The translations under genes and the position numbers were made by a program. The notes under the pieces are model-generated. The model did not search any database and was not told where the DNA came from. It worked only from the letters and a program-made list of their open reading frames with translations. This document shows positions 1 through 4,644 of a stretch of 5,084 nucleotides of DNA, in pieces (position 1 is the stretch's first letter; the number at the start of each line of letters is the position of its first letter). The stretch covers positions 1 through 5,084 of the forward strand of contig CAKSIU010000043.1 in NCBI GenBank assembly GCA_934463265.1. Reading direction: 5' to 3'. The DNA is from an uncultured Eubacteriales bacterium (GTDB taxonomy: Bacteria; Bacillota; Clostridia; Oscillospirales; Acutalibacteraceae).

Positions 1-204
1 CGAGATATTGGCAAGCGTCGAGATAATCTCTATATGAATAAAAATTTGTGTTTTGCCTTTCAATATAGTCCAAAAACCGCCGAAATTTTCAAAGAAACAA
101 ACCATATTGTCGTTCTCGAATCCGCGAATATATGGTTTGTAAATGTTCAATTTGTTCATAAGTTCGATTGCTTTTTGTTTTTTAATTTCGTTTGTGATTT
201 TCAT
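1..204 (-). CDS. Small conserved hypothetical protein, N-terminal part, runs off the left edge
   Basis: The ATG at 204-202 is preceded by a strong Shine-Dalgarno (AAAGGAG, minus strand, about 220-214) at a normal distance, so the start is well supported. The frame stays open for 68 codons to the window edge. The first 45 residues look like a real soluble protein: a charged helix, then IYKPYIRGFE, then a Cys/aromatic stretch VCFFENFGGFW. They resemble small uncharacterised proteins common in Clostridia, but I cannot name the family. The gene follows the 136-aa gene by 18 bases and is probably the next gene of the same leftward operon. After the W (about base 70) the character of the frame changes to an Ile-rich run, while the neighbouring frame offers a more typical sequence (DYIERQNTNFYSYRDYLDAC). 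A one-base indel at the five-T run 72-76 is possible. Function unknown. Confidence 0.6.
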   Translation of the reverse strand, partial: MKITNEIKKQKAIELMNKLNIYKPYIRGFENDNMVCFFENFGGFWTILKGKTQIFIHIEIISTLANIS

Positions 205-212
205 ATTAAATG

Positions 213-220
213 TCTCCTTT
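213..220 (-). promoter_or_regulatory. Ribosome binding site of the leftmost gene
   Basis: The minus strand reads AAAGGAGA here, about 9 bases before the ATG at 204. It lies in the 18-base gap after the stop codon of the upstream 136-aa gene and fixes the start of the leftmost gene. Confidence 0.7.
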
Positions 221-222
221 TG

Positions 223-633
223 TTAAATACAGTCTTGTAATTGCTCGAATTTGCATCCGATATTTCTCATAGTTTCTTCAAACCCGAACCACGCCAATAA
301 ATTCATATTAAAATCGCTGTTGCCGAGCGGATCTTCTTTATCCCATTTGTTGCCGAATAGTTCAGACAGAGAGTAGATGCCTGTTCCGTTCATTAAGTCA
401 TATAGAAGTTCGTCTATTTCTTCTTTGTATTGTTTGTAGAAGCGCACGGTGTCCGAATACCATATTAAGAATCCGACAACGCCCGATTGACAACCGTGAT
501 ATAAAACATCAGTAAAGATATGTTTCTTATCGTCGTAATTGCTCCATTCGTCCACTATGTAATTTATTACTCGTTTTTGTAATGGCGTGGAATTGGTTTT
601 CATTTTTTTGATGTTAGTTAATGTGAGTTTCAT
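223..633 (-). CDS. Conserved hypothetical protein, 136 aa
   Basis: Intact frame from ATG 633 to TAA 225-223. The start is chosen because AGAGG lies about 9 bases upstream; the internal ATG at 603 has no ribosome binding site. The protein is soluble with no signal peptide or membrane segment. From about residue 18 it has the pattern LQKRVINYIVDEWSNYDD, then a Gly/Cys segment YHGCQSGVVGFLIWYSDT (about 65-82), a helical KEEIDELLYDLM stretch, and an acidic/aromatic C-terminal part with NLLAWFGFEETMRNIGCKFEQ. I recognise the pattern as a small protein recurrent in plasmids, phages and integrative elements of gut Clostridia, possibly carrying a DUF7222 assignment, though I recall that number only weakly. 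It starts one base after the stop of the 71-aa gene, so the two are surely translationally coupled. Function unknown. Confidence 0.85.
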   Translation of the reverse strand: MKLTLTNIKKMKTNSTPLQKRVINYIVDEWSNYDDKKHIFTDVLYHGCQSGVVGFLIWYSDTVRFYKQYKEEIDELLYDLMNGTGIYSLSELFGNKWDKEDPLGNSDFNMNLLAWFGFEETMRNIGCKFEQLQDCI

Positions 634-646
634 TTTAGTTTTCCTC
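631..646 (-). repeat. 16-bp junction repeat, copy 1
   Basis: The plus strand reads cattttagttttcctc, identical to 848-863. On the minus strand it encodes the end of one gene (Glu-Asn-stop preceded by the second base pair of a Glu codon), the ribosome binding site and the ATG of the next gene, here the 71-aa to 136-aa junction. Confidence 0.8.
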
Positions 647-850
647 TGTAAATTCGTCTATATAGATTTTTGCGCACAAGCAACCGTATTCAAAGTAACG
701 GCGATTGCCGTCGAACAACAGGTCAAAGGTTTTAATACTTATTCTTCCCGTATCGCTGACGGCAACCGTTACTTCGCGTTTTTCGTCGTCGATTTCGATT
801 AAATCGAACGTTATGAAATTTTCACCGTTAAAATAATCGTATTCAGGCAT
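635..850 (-). CDS. Conserved small hypothetical protein, 71 aa
   Basis: Intact frame from ATG 850-848 to TAA 637-635, with GGAGG about 9 bases upstream of the ATG. The protein is acidic and predicted to be mostly beta: MPEYDYFNGENFITFDLIEI, then REVTVAVSDTGRISIKTFDLL, then a turn and YFEYGCLCAKIYIDEF. This alternation of hydrophobic and charged residues suggests a small single-domain beta sheet fold. There is no signal peptide, membrane segment or obvious catalytic motif. It belongs, as far as I can judge, to unnamed small proteins of Clostridia mobile elements. It sits one base downstream of the preceding reading frame (852-1145) and one base upstream of the 136-aa gene, so all three form one co-transcribed, coupled set. 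Its last residues, EEN-stop, are the same as those of the gene before it. Function unknown. Confidence 0.85.
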   Translation of the reverse strand: MPEYDYFNGENFITFDLIEIDDEKREVTVAVSDTGRISIKTFDLLFDGNRRYFEYGCLCAKIYIDEFTEEN

Positions 851-863
851 TTTAGTTTTCCTC
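848..863 (-). repeat. 16-bp junction repeat, copy 2
   Basis: Identical to 631-646. Here it joins the interrupted gene (852-1145) to the 71-aa gene, again covering the gene end, the ribosome binding site and the ATG with a one-base gap between stop and start. Confidence 0.8.
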
Positions 864-1145
864 CACGATTTTATACCAGGCTTTATACTCGACTTCTAAA
901 TCGAGCATATCGTAAGAACCGTCTTTTTCTCTGTATACGGGAACTTCCGTAAAATACATAGTTATATAGCCTTGGAATTCGTCCTTTTTTCCGTTTACGG
1001 GACGACAATGTTTTTCAACGTCCTCGAAAATTCGTATAAAGGGCTTGTTATTTTTAGAAATACAAGGGCAAAGCAGATTACCTTCTGCAAGGTAACCGAA
1101 ACCGGATAATTTTTTATCCGATTTACTTAGCCATTAAAAAGTCAT
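852..1145 (-). pseudogene. Conserved hypothetical protein interrupted by an early stop codon
   Basis: The minus-strand frame is open for 93 residues from 1133 to the TAA at 854-852, but has no usable start inside it. Its sequence looks genuinely coding, with a compact N-terminal part (SKSDKKLSGFGYLAEGN), a Cys pair in LLCPCISKNNKPF, and a C-terminal part RIFEDVEKHCRPVNGKKDEF followed by YKAWYKIVEEN. In the same frame an ATG lies at 1145-1143, so the reading is M-T-F-stop(1136-1134)-W-L-S-K; one base change such as CAA to TAA would explain the break. Another ATG at 1134-1132 reads M-A-K-stop and would need a one-base indel. Only a weak AAGG stands upstream of 1145. The tail is intact and ends one base before the next gene start, so it may still serve coupling. 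It could instead be an assembly error or have a non-standard start. Confidence 0.6.
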
Positions 1146-1155
1146 ATTTATCAAG

Positions 1156-1261
1156 CCTTAAAGCCGTCTTTTTTGCATATTTTTGCAAATTCTCGCTCGA
1201 TGTATTGATATACACCTTCGTTCGTCTTTACAACAATCTGCTAAAAAATACGGCTTTAAGG
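1156..1261. repeat. Long inverted repeat, 18-19 bp arms, 68-base loop
   Basis: The left arm 1157-1174 (cttaaagccgtctttttt) and right arm 1243-1260 (aaaaaatacggctttaag) are inverted copies with 17 of 18 matches; the outer pair 1156/1261 also matches. The result is a strong stem-loop in DNA or RNA on either strand. It could be a MITE-like element, a structured RNA or a processing site. Within the loop the minus strand carries a short reading frame (1151-1240, ending TGA at 1153-1151) with the pattern GVYQYIEREFAKICKKDGFK, which looks protein-like but has no start codon. Confidence 0.65.
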
Positions 1262-1270
1262 TGCAAAGCA

Positions 1271-1376
1271 TTTTAACGGCGATAAATTTAGGAAAATCAA
1301 GGCAAACGAACGCCGTTATACTTACCGTATTACAAGAGAATTTAACGCCGATTTTACAAATTTTGCGCCGTTAAAA
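1271..1376. repeat. Second inverted repeat, 11-bp perfect arms
   Basis: ttttaacggcg at 1271-1281 and its exact complement cgccgttaaaa at 1366-1376 bracket 84 bases. Allowing two mismatches the arms extend inward through a shared aaattt core to about 19 positions. Further copies of the core cgccg/cggcg with flanking TTAA or AA lie at about 1310-1317 and 1342-1350, so the segment is built from repeated short inverted motifs rather than coding sequence. It abuts the 1156-1261 inverted repeat, and the two may form one element. Confidence 0.5.
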
Positions 1377-1435
1377 CTTAATGAATATGGCTTTCTAATG
1401 GCTACGTTAGTGATAGAGAAAACTACTTTTTTCAT
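1322..1435 (-). CDS. Possible small ORF, 37 aa, uncertain
   Basis: The minus strand shows GGAGG at 1451-1447, then ATG at 1435-1433 after 11 bases, a slightly long spacing. It is followed by 37 codons beginning MKKVVFSITNVAIRKPYSL and ending at TAA 1324-1322. A possible promoter lies just upstream at 1511-1539. The peptide is basic with a hydrophobic start but no clear signal sequence, and its 3' part runs through the inverted repeat 1271-1376, which argues against a conserved gene. It may be a relic of a longer gene, a leader peptide of the leftward operon, or chance. I do not recognise it. Confidence 0.25.
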   Translation of the reverse strand: MKKVVFSITNVAIRKPYSLSFNGAKFVKSALNSLVIR

Positions 1436-1510
1436 TTTTTGGAATACCTCCGAATTTTTTTCGCCTTTTCGGCACGGGGACAGTAGCACCGAGAAAATTT
1501 GAAATTATAA

Positions 1511-1539
1511 TTTTTATCGTCGTTCAGAGCGTAAGTCAA
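1511..1539 (-). promoter_or_regulatory. Possible minus-strand promoter with overlapping inverted repeat
   Basis: On the minus strand, TTGACT (1539-1534), a 17-base spacer and TAAAAA (1516-1511) form a moderate sigma-A promoter. It would start a leftward transcript near 1504, towards the 37-codon ORF and possibly the small-gene operon. GTCGTT at 1519-1524 and AACGAC at 1538-1543 are inverted copies flanking the spacer and touching the -35, so they could be an operator. Confidence 0.35.
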
Positions 1540-1603
1540 CGACCACGGAACAAATTAACGCATACAACAGGGGATATGTATTACTAAGTTTTATATAAAA
1601 GGA

Positions 1604-1650
1604 AACAGAGCCAAACTCGATTTTGTTCGAGTAAGACTCTGTTATTTTTT
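1604..1650 (+). terminator. Intrinsic terminator, plus-strand direction, with no obvious gene before it
   Basis: AACAGAG (1604-1610) pairs with CTCTGTT (1637-1643), and inside it ACTCGA (1615-1620) pairs with TCGAGT (1627-1632) around a six-base loop. ATTTTTT follows at 1644-1650. The T tract lies only on the plus-strand side, so it stops rightward transcription. No plus-strand gene ends before it, so it either insulates the NTPase gene from read-through or ends an unannotated small RNA. Confidence 0.75.
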
Positions 1651-1771
1651 ATTGCGAATTTTAAGCGTTAATTTTTCCCGTTGACTTTCGTTTTTCTCTG
1701 TGCTACAACCCCACACCCGAACAGGCGAAAAAATCGGAGTGTTTTCAAATATGCCATATATAGATTATTTT

Positions 1772-1787
1772 TTGTATATATATACAA
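1772..1787. promoter_or_regulatory. 16-bp perfect AT palindrome, possible operator
   Basis: TTGTATATATATACAA is a perfect palindrome. It is enclosed in a wider imperfect dyad: CCATATAT at 1754-1761 and ATATATGG at 1787-1794 are inverted copies. It sits 24 bases upstream of the -35 of the NTPase promoter, so it could be a regulator binding site or simply an AT-rich upstream element that strengthens the promoter. Confidence 0.4.
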
Positions 1788-1810
1788 TATATGGTGCTGA
1801 ATGAAAACAA

Positions 1811-1839
1811 TTGACAAATAATTCCATTCGTGATATATT
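1811..1839 (+). promoter_or_regulatory. Strong extended -10 promoter of the NTPase gene
   Basis: A perfect -35 TTGACA (1811-1816), a 17-base spacer and TATATT (1834-1839), with TG one base before the -10 (1831-1832). Transcription should start near 1846. This places an in-frame GTG at 1830 inside the promoter, so translation must begin at the ATG at 1860. Confidence 0.8.
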
Positions 1840-1859
1840 TAGAAGAAGAGGTTTACACT

Positions 1860-3572
1860 ATGACTACTAATGATATTGGAAAGATAATTAAAAAGTTTAT
1901 AGAAAGCAACGAATCAGCAATAATTATAGATGGGAATTGGGGTATAGGAAAAACCTTTTCGGTTAATGAATTTTTAAAAAATGAAAAAGATAAGGAAGCA
2001 GCATTTGATGATTGCATATTCCATTATATTTCTTTGTTTGGCTTTAAAGATATTGACACGCTTCACAAGGAATTATATAAAAGATTTCATCCTTTTTTGG
2101 TTTTGACGGCAAAAGCTTTAAGTTATATTTCATTGGCTGAACCGATAAGGAAATGGAAATTTTTATTTAATACTGGTAAAGCAAAGGAAGATATCTGCAA
2201 AATCCAAGAAAAAGGATCTTTGCATAAAAAGTATAAATATAATGTTATTATATTTGATGACCTTGAGCGAGTGGCTGCGCAAAAAGGCGGTTTTATTGAG
2301 TTGATGGGCTACTTTAACCGTTTAATCAAAGAAGGAATAAAAATTATATGTATATGCAACTCGAATGAAATTGAGGCTGAAAAAAGAGGTGTATTCGATA
2401 ATTTTAAGGAAAAAATTTTTGATAGGACTTATACGATAAACGAGGAAAATATAGAGGTAATAAAAAAGATATTTAACGAAACCTATGATTTGCTTGATTC
2501 TGAGTCTATTTCTTTTTTTGAAAAGAATTTAAGGCTTGTAAATAAAACAAAAATATTTATCGACGATGTTTTTGAGCAATTGTCCGCAAACAAATCGAAG
2601 GAAAATTTTGAAAAAAGAATAGTTTGTTCAATTTGCATATTAATTGTCAAGGAAGTATTTGGCTCGGATTTGTCACGGGAATTCAAAGAGGAATTACAAG
2701 AAAAAGCGAAGTCCGAGAACAGTGCGGGAAAGTCTTATGCAGAATCTATGTTAAAAGAGAAAGATGATGATATAATAAGCGTCAGATCCATTGTCGGGGT
2801 TCTTCAAAAACAACAAATATATAGTAAATATGATTTGGTTAGCGGTTTATATAATTATTTTAAATATTGTGATGATTCTTTTTTCTCATATACAGAAGCA
2901 ACTGATAATTTATTGGGAAAAAGCATTTTTTTCTATAGTGATGAAGAGAAAAAAGATAAATTAAAAAGCCTCTTGACAGAAATTAATGAACATTTCGGGA
3001 ATTACAACTCAGATCAAATTTACGGCGCGGTAAATGACATTTGTCAATATGGCGGTGAATTGTTAACAGATGATGATTGCAATAAATTAGCACATAGCAT
3101 TATTGAATCTAAAGATGAAGAAAAGAAAAAAACTTTATTAAATAAACTTGATTTAACTTTACATATGAAACCGTGTGAAAATCAAAGGAGATTCGTTGAG
3201 ATTTTGGATAAAATAAATCAAGAAAAAGAATTGGAGGAATTTGTTGACTACTTTGAAAATTTAGATAAAAATAATTACGATGAGACATTGTTTAATTGGA
3301 CTAAAAAAATAAGGAATAATAAAAAACATTTAACAAAGGAAATGTGTGACTATTTAAAGGCAAATGATTTCTTTATTCCGGATTTATCGAAAACGATATC
3401 TGAAAATGCGTGGGGATTTTGTCATGCGATATGCGGTTTTATAATGGATATTGATAAGACATACAAAGATCCTTTAATTGCTGTTTTGGATAATCAAGTC
3501 AAAAAAAATCCTGATAGTTTATGTTTGAAGGAAAGGGTGGATGCTTTAAAAAAATACAAATTACTATGTTAA
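1860..3572 (+). CDS. KAP-type P-loop NTPase, probable phage-defence protein
   Basis: 570 aa. The ATG at 1860 has AGAGG (1847-1851) 8 bases upstream; an in-frame GTG at 1830 lies inside the promoter and is rejected. The N-terminal half is a P-loop NTPase: Walker A GNWGIGKT at residues 25-32 (K31, T32), the KAP-like segment YISLFGFKDIDTLHKEL at about 56-72, Walker B VIIFDDLER at 129-137, a sensor-like CNSNE at 166-170, and EKIFDR at 184-189. GxWGxGKT plus FDDLER is typical of the KAP family, which includes the F-plasmid phage exclusion protein PifA. From about residue 230 to the end it is charged, helical and of no domain I recognise. Unlike many KAP proteins it shows no membrane segments and is probably cytosolic. 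It has its own promoter and lies 146 bases before abiF. Base use is more AT-rich than in the left operon, suggesting transfer. A role in sensing or blocking phage is inferred from family and neighbour. Confidence 0.85.
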   Translation: MTTNDIGKIIKKFIESNESAIIIDGNWGIGKTFSVNEFLKNEKDKEAAFDDCIFHYISLFGFKDIDTLHKELYKRFHPFLVLTAKALSYISLAEPIRKWKFLFNTGKAKEDICKIQEKGSLHKKYKYNVIIFDDLERVAAQKGGFIELMGYFNRLIKEGIKIICICNSNEIEAEKRGVFDNFKEKIFDRTYTINEENIEVIKKIFNETYDLLDSESISFFEKNLRLVNKTKIFIDDVFEQLSANKSKENFEKRIVCSICILIVKEVFGSDLSREFKEELQEKAKSENSAGKSYAESMLKEKDDDIISVRSIVGVLQKQQIYSKYDLVSGLYNYFKYCDDSFFSYTEATDNLLGKSIFFYSDEEKKDKLKSLLTEINEHFGNYNSDQIYGAVNDICQYGGELLTDDDCNKLAHSIIESKDEEKKKTLLNKLDLTLHMKPCENQRRFVEILDKINQEKELEEFVDYFENLDKNNYDETLFNWTKKIRNNKKHLTKEMCDYLKANDFFIPDLSKTISENAWGFCHAICGFIMDIDKTYKDPLIAVLDNQVKKNPDSLCLKERVDALKKYKLLC

Positions 3573-3604
3573 ATAATATTTTTCTATAAAAATCAACTTT
3601 TATC

Positions 3605-3643
3605 TTGAAAAGTATTGACTTTTTTCAAAAAATTGCATATAAT
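3605..3643 (+). promoter_or_regulatory. Near-consensus promoter of the AbiF RNA and abiF
   Basis: TTGACT (3615-3620), a 17-base spacer and a perfect TATAAT (3638-3643) predict a start near 3650, only about 6 bases before the GC-rich hairpin. The arms TTGAAAAGT (3605-3613) and ACTTTTTTCAA (3618-3628) form an imperfect inverted repeat over the -35. This could be an operator or, in RNA read through from the NTPase gene, a weak terminator. Confidence 0.85.
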
Positions 3644-3649
3644 AATACT

Positions 3650-3705
3650 AACAGAACCCCGCACGCCTCTTAACAATGCGTACCACGCGGGGTCGTTTAA
3701 TTTTT
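3650..3705 (+). ncRNA. AbiF-type structured RNA in the abiF leader
   Basis: Immediately after the promoter a compact hairpin forms. The outer stem ACCCCGC (3656-3662) pairs with GCGGGGT (3687-3693), 7 bp. The inner stem ACGC (3663-3666) pairs with GCGT (3678-3681), with an 11-base loop (3667-3677) and an unpaired ACCAC (3682-3686) on the 3' side. A loose U-rich tail CGTTTAATTTTT follows. It is by far the most GC-rich spot in an AT-rich region, has its own start site, and lies directly upstream of an Abi_2/AbiF gene. Position and shape fit the AbiF RNA motif described upstream of abiF genes, though I match it from memory without an alignment. The hairpin and U-rich tail could give a short RNA of about 55 bases plus read-through mRNA. 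By analogy with RNA antitoxins it probably restrains AbiF. The 3' end is estimated. Confidence 0.75.
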
Positions 3706-3718
3706 GGATGAACTACAA

Positions 3719-4633
3719 ATGTTAAAGAAGCATCAAAAGCCGTTAGAGGTAAAGGATCAAGTAAAGAATTTAAAATCTATAGGCTTAATAATTAAAGATG
3801 AGGATAAAGCCGAGAAGTTGTTAAACGACATATCCTATTTCAGAATTGTAAAGGGATACAGTTTAGGTTTGAAGGATAAAGAAACGGGGTTATATAAAAA
3901 AGAGGTTTCATTTGATTCGTTAAAACAACTTTATCTTTTTAACGCAAAACTCAGATACATAATTTTCCCCGAAATTGAAAAAGTTGAAATTAATTTAAGA
4001 TGCAGAATGGCGAATTATTTTTCCCTAAAATATGGCGTTCTGGGATATTTGAATGTAAATAATTTTGAAAATCCGAATTATCATACTGATTTTCTGAAAG
4101 ATACTCAGATAGAAATAGCAAGAAATTCAAAAGCACCTTTTGTAAAGAATTTTAAAAACAATTATGACGGCGGGGAATTGCCTTTTTACGCGGTTGTGGA
4201 ATTGTTGAGTTTCGGGACGTTGTCTAAACTTTTCAAAAATATGAAAAATGAGGATAAAAAGGCTATAGCAAATATATACGGTATAAAATATACTTATATA
4301 CAAAGTTGGATTGAACATTTAGCGTTTGTAAGGAATATTTGCGCGCATTATGGTAGGCTTTACAATATTAACTTTTCTAAATCTCCGCTTTTGTTTAGCG
4401 AATATTCAAAATTAGGGGTCAGTAATCTGAGAGTGTATGCAACTTTAATTTGTTTAAAGCATCTTCTGTCGAATGATGACCATTGGGAGAGGTTTGTTGC
4501 ACGGATTGGCGAATTGCTGATGGATTATCCCGAGGTTCAGAAAGATTTGATGGGTTTTCCGAAAGACGGTGATGATTGGGGCGAAATATTGTTGCTACCT
4601 ATAGACGAAATCCGTAAAAAAACAGAAAATTAA
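3719..4633 (+). CDS. abiF: Abi_2 family (AbiD/AbiF) HEPN RNase, abortive infection protein
   Basis: 304 aa, a full-length size for the family. I start it at ATG 3719, with GGATG (3706-3710) 8 bases upstream; the in-frame TTG at 3704 would add five residues and overlaps the tail of the leader RNA. Family hallmarks are visible in order: DQVKNLKSIGLIIKDEDKAEKLL (13-35), SYFRIVKGYSLGL (39-51), LYLFNAKLRYIIFPEIEKVEINLRCRMANYF (71-101), PFYAVVELLSFGTLSKLF (155-172), and the HEPN catalytic motif RNICAH with following YGRLYN (205-216; R205 and H210 are the expected active residues). HEPN proteins of this type cut RNA, usually as dimers, and cause growth arrest on phage infection. The leader RNA just upstream is its probable inhibitor. 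The gene is soluble, AT-rich like the NTPase gene, and closed by terminators at 4696-4788. Family assignment is firm; the RNase role is inferred from the motif. Confidence 0.93.
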   Translation: MLKKHQKPLEVKDQVKNLKSIGLIIKDEDKAEKLLNDISYFRIVKGYSLGLKDKETGLYKKEVSFDSLKQLYLFNAKLRYIIFPEIEKVEINLRCRMANYFSLKYGVLGYLNVNNFENPNYHTDFLKDTQIEIARNSKAPFVKNFKNNYDGGELPFYAVVELLSFGTLSKLFKNMKNEDKKAIANIYGIKYTYIQSWIEHLAFVRNICAHYGRLYNINFSKSPLLFSEYSKLGVSNLRVYATLICLKHLLSNDDHWERFVARIGELLMDYPEVQKDLMGFPKDGDDWGEILLLPIDEIRKKTEN

Positions 4634-4644
4634 GTCTTTAATGT

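Larger units (their letters stand above)
1146..1859. other. 714-base stretch without an intact gene
   Basis: This gap separates the leftward small-gene operon from the rightward NTPase gene. It contains two inverted repeats (1156-1261, 1271-1376), a weak minus-strand promoter and 37-codon ORF, an orphan plus-strand terminator (1604-1650), an AT palindrome (1772-1787) and the NTPase promoter (1811-1839). Between about 1540 and 1600 I see nothing definite. Short protein-like fragments on the minus strand suggest decayed genes. Confidence 0.6.

Noticed and set aside
34..240. Plus-strand 68-codon open frame
   Set aside because: It lies opposite the leftmost minus-strand gene, which has a strong ribosome binding site; the plus frame has none and its peptide is Phe/Val-rich, typical of an antisense shadow.
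587..802. Plus-strand 71-codon open frame
   Set aside because: Antisense shadow of the coupled minus-strand 71-aa and 136-aa genes, without its own ribosome binding site.
1183..1374. Plus-strand 63-codon open frame through the inverted repeats
   Set aside because: No ribosome binding site, crosses both inverted repeats, and protein-like sequence in part of the region lies on the other strand. It is more likely structural or decayed DNA.
2483..2686. Minus-strand 67-codon frame inside the NTPase gene
   Set aside because: Antisense to a clearly coding, well-started gene; Ser/Phe-rich shadow composition.
4127..4318. Minus-strand 63-codon frame inside abiF
   Set aside because: Antisense to conserved Abi_2 motifs; no promoter or ribosome binding site.
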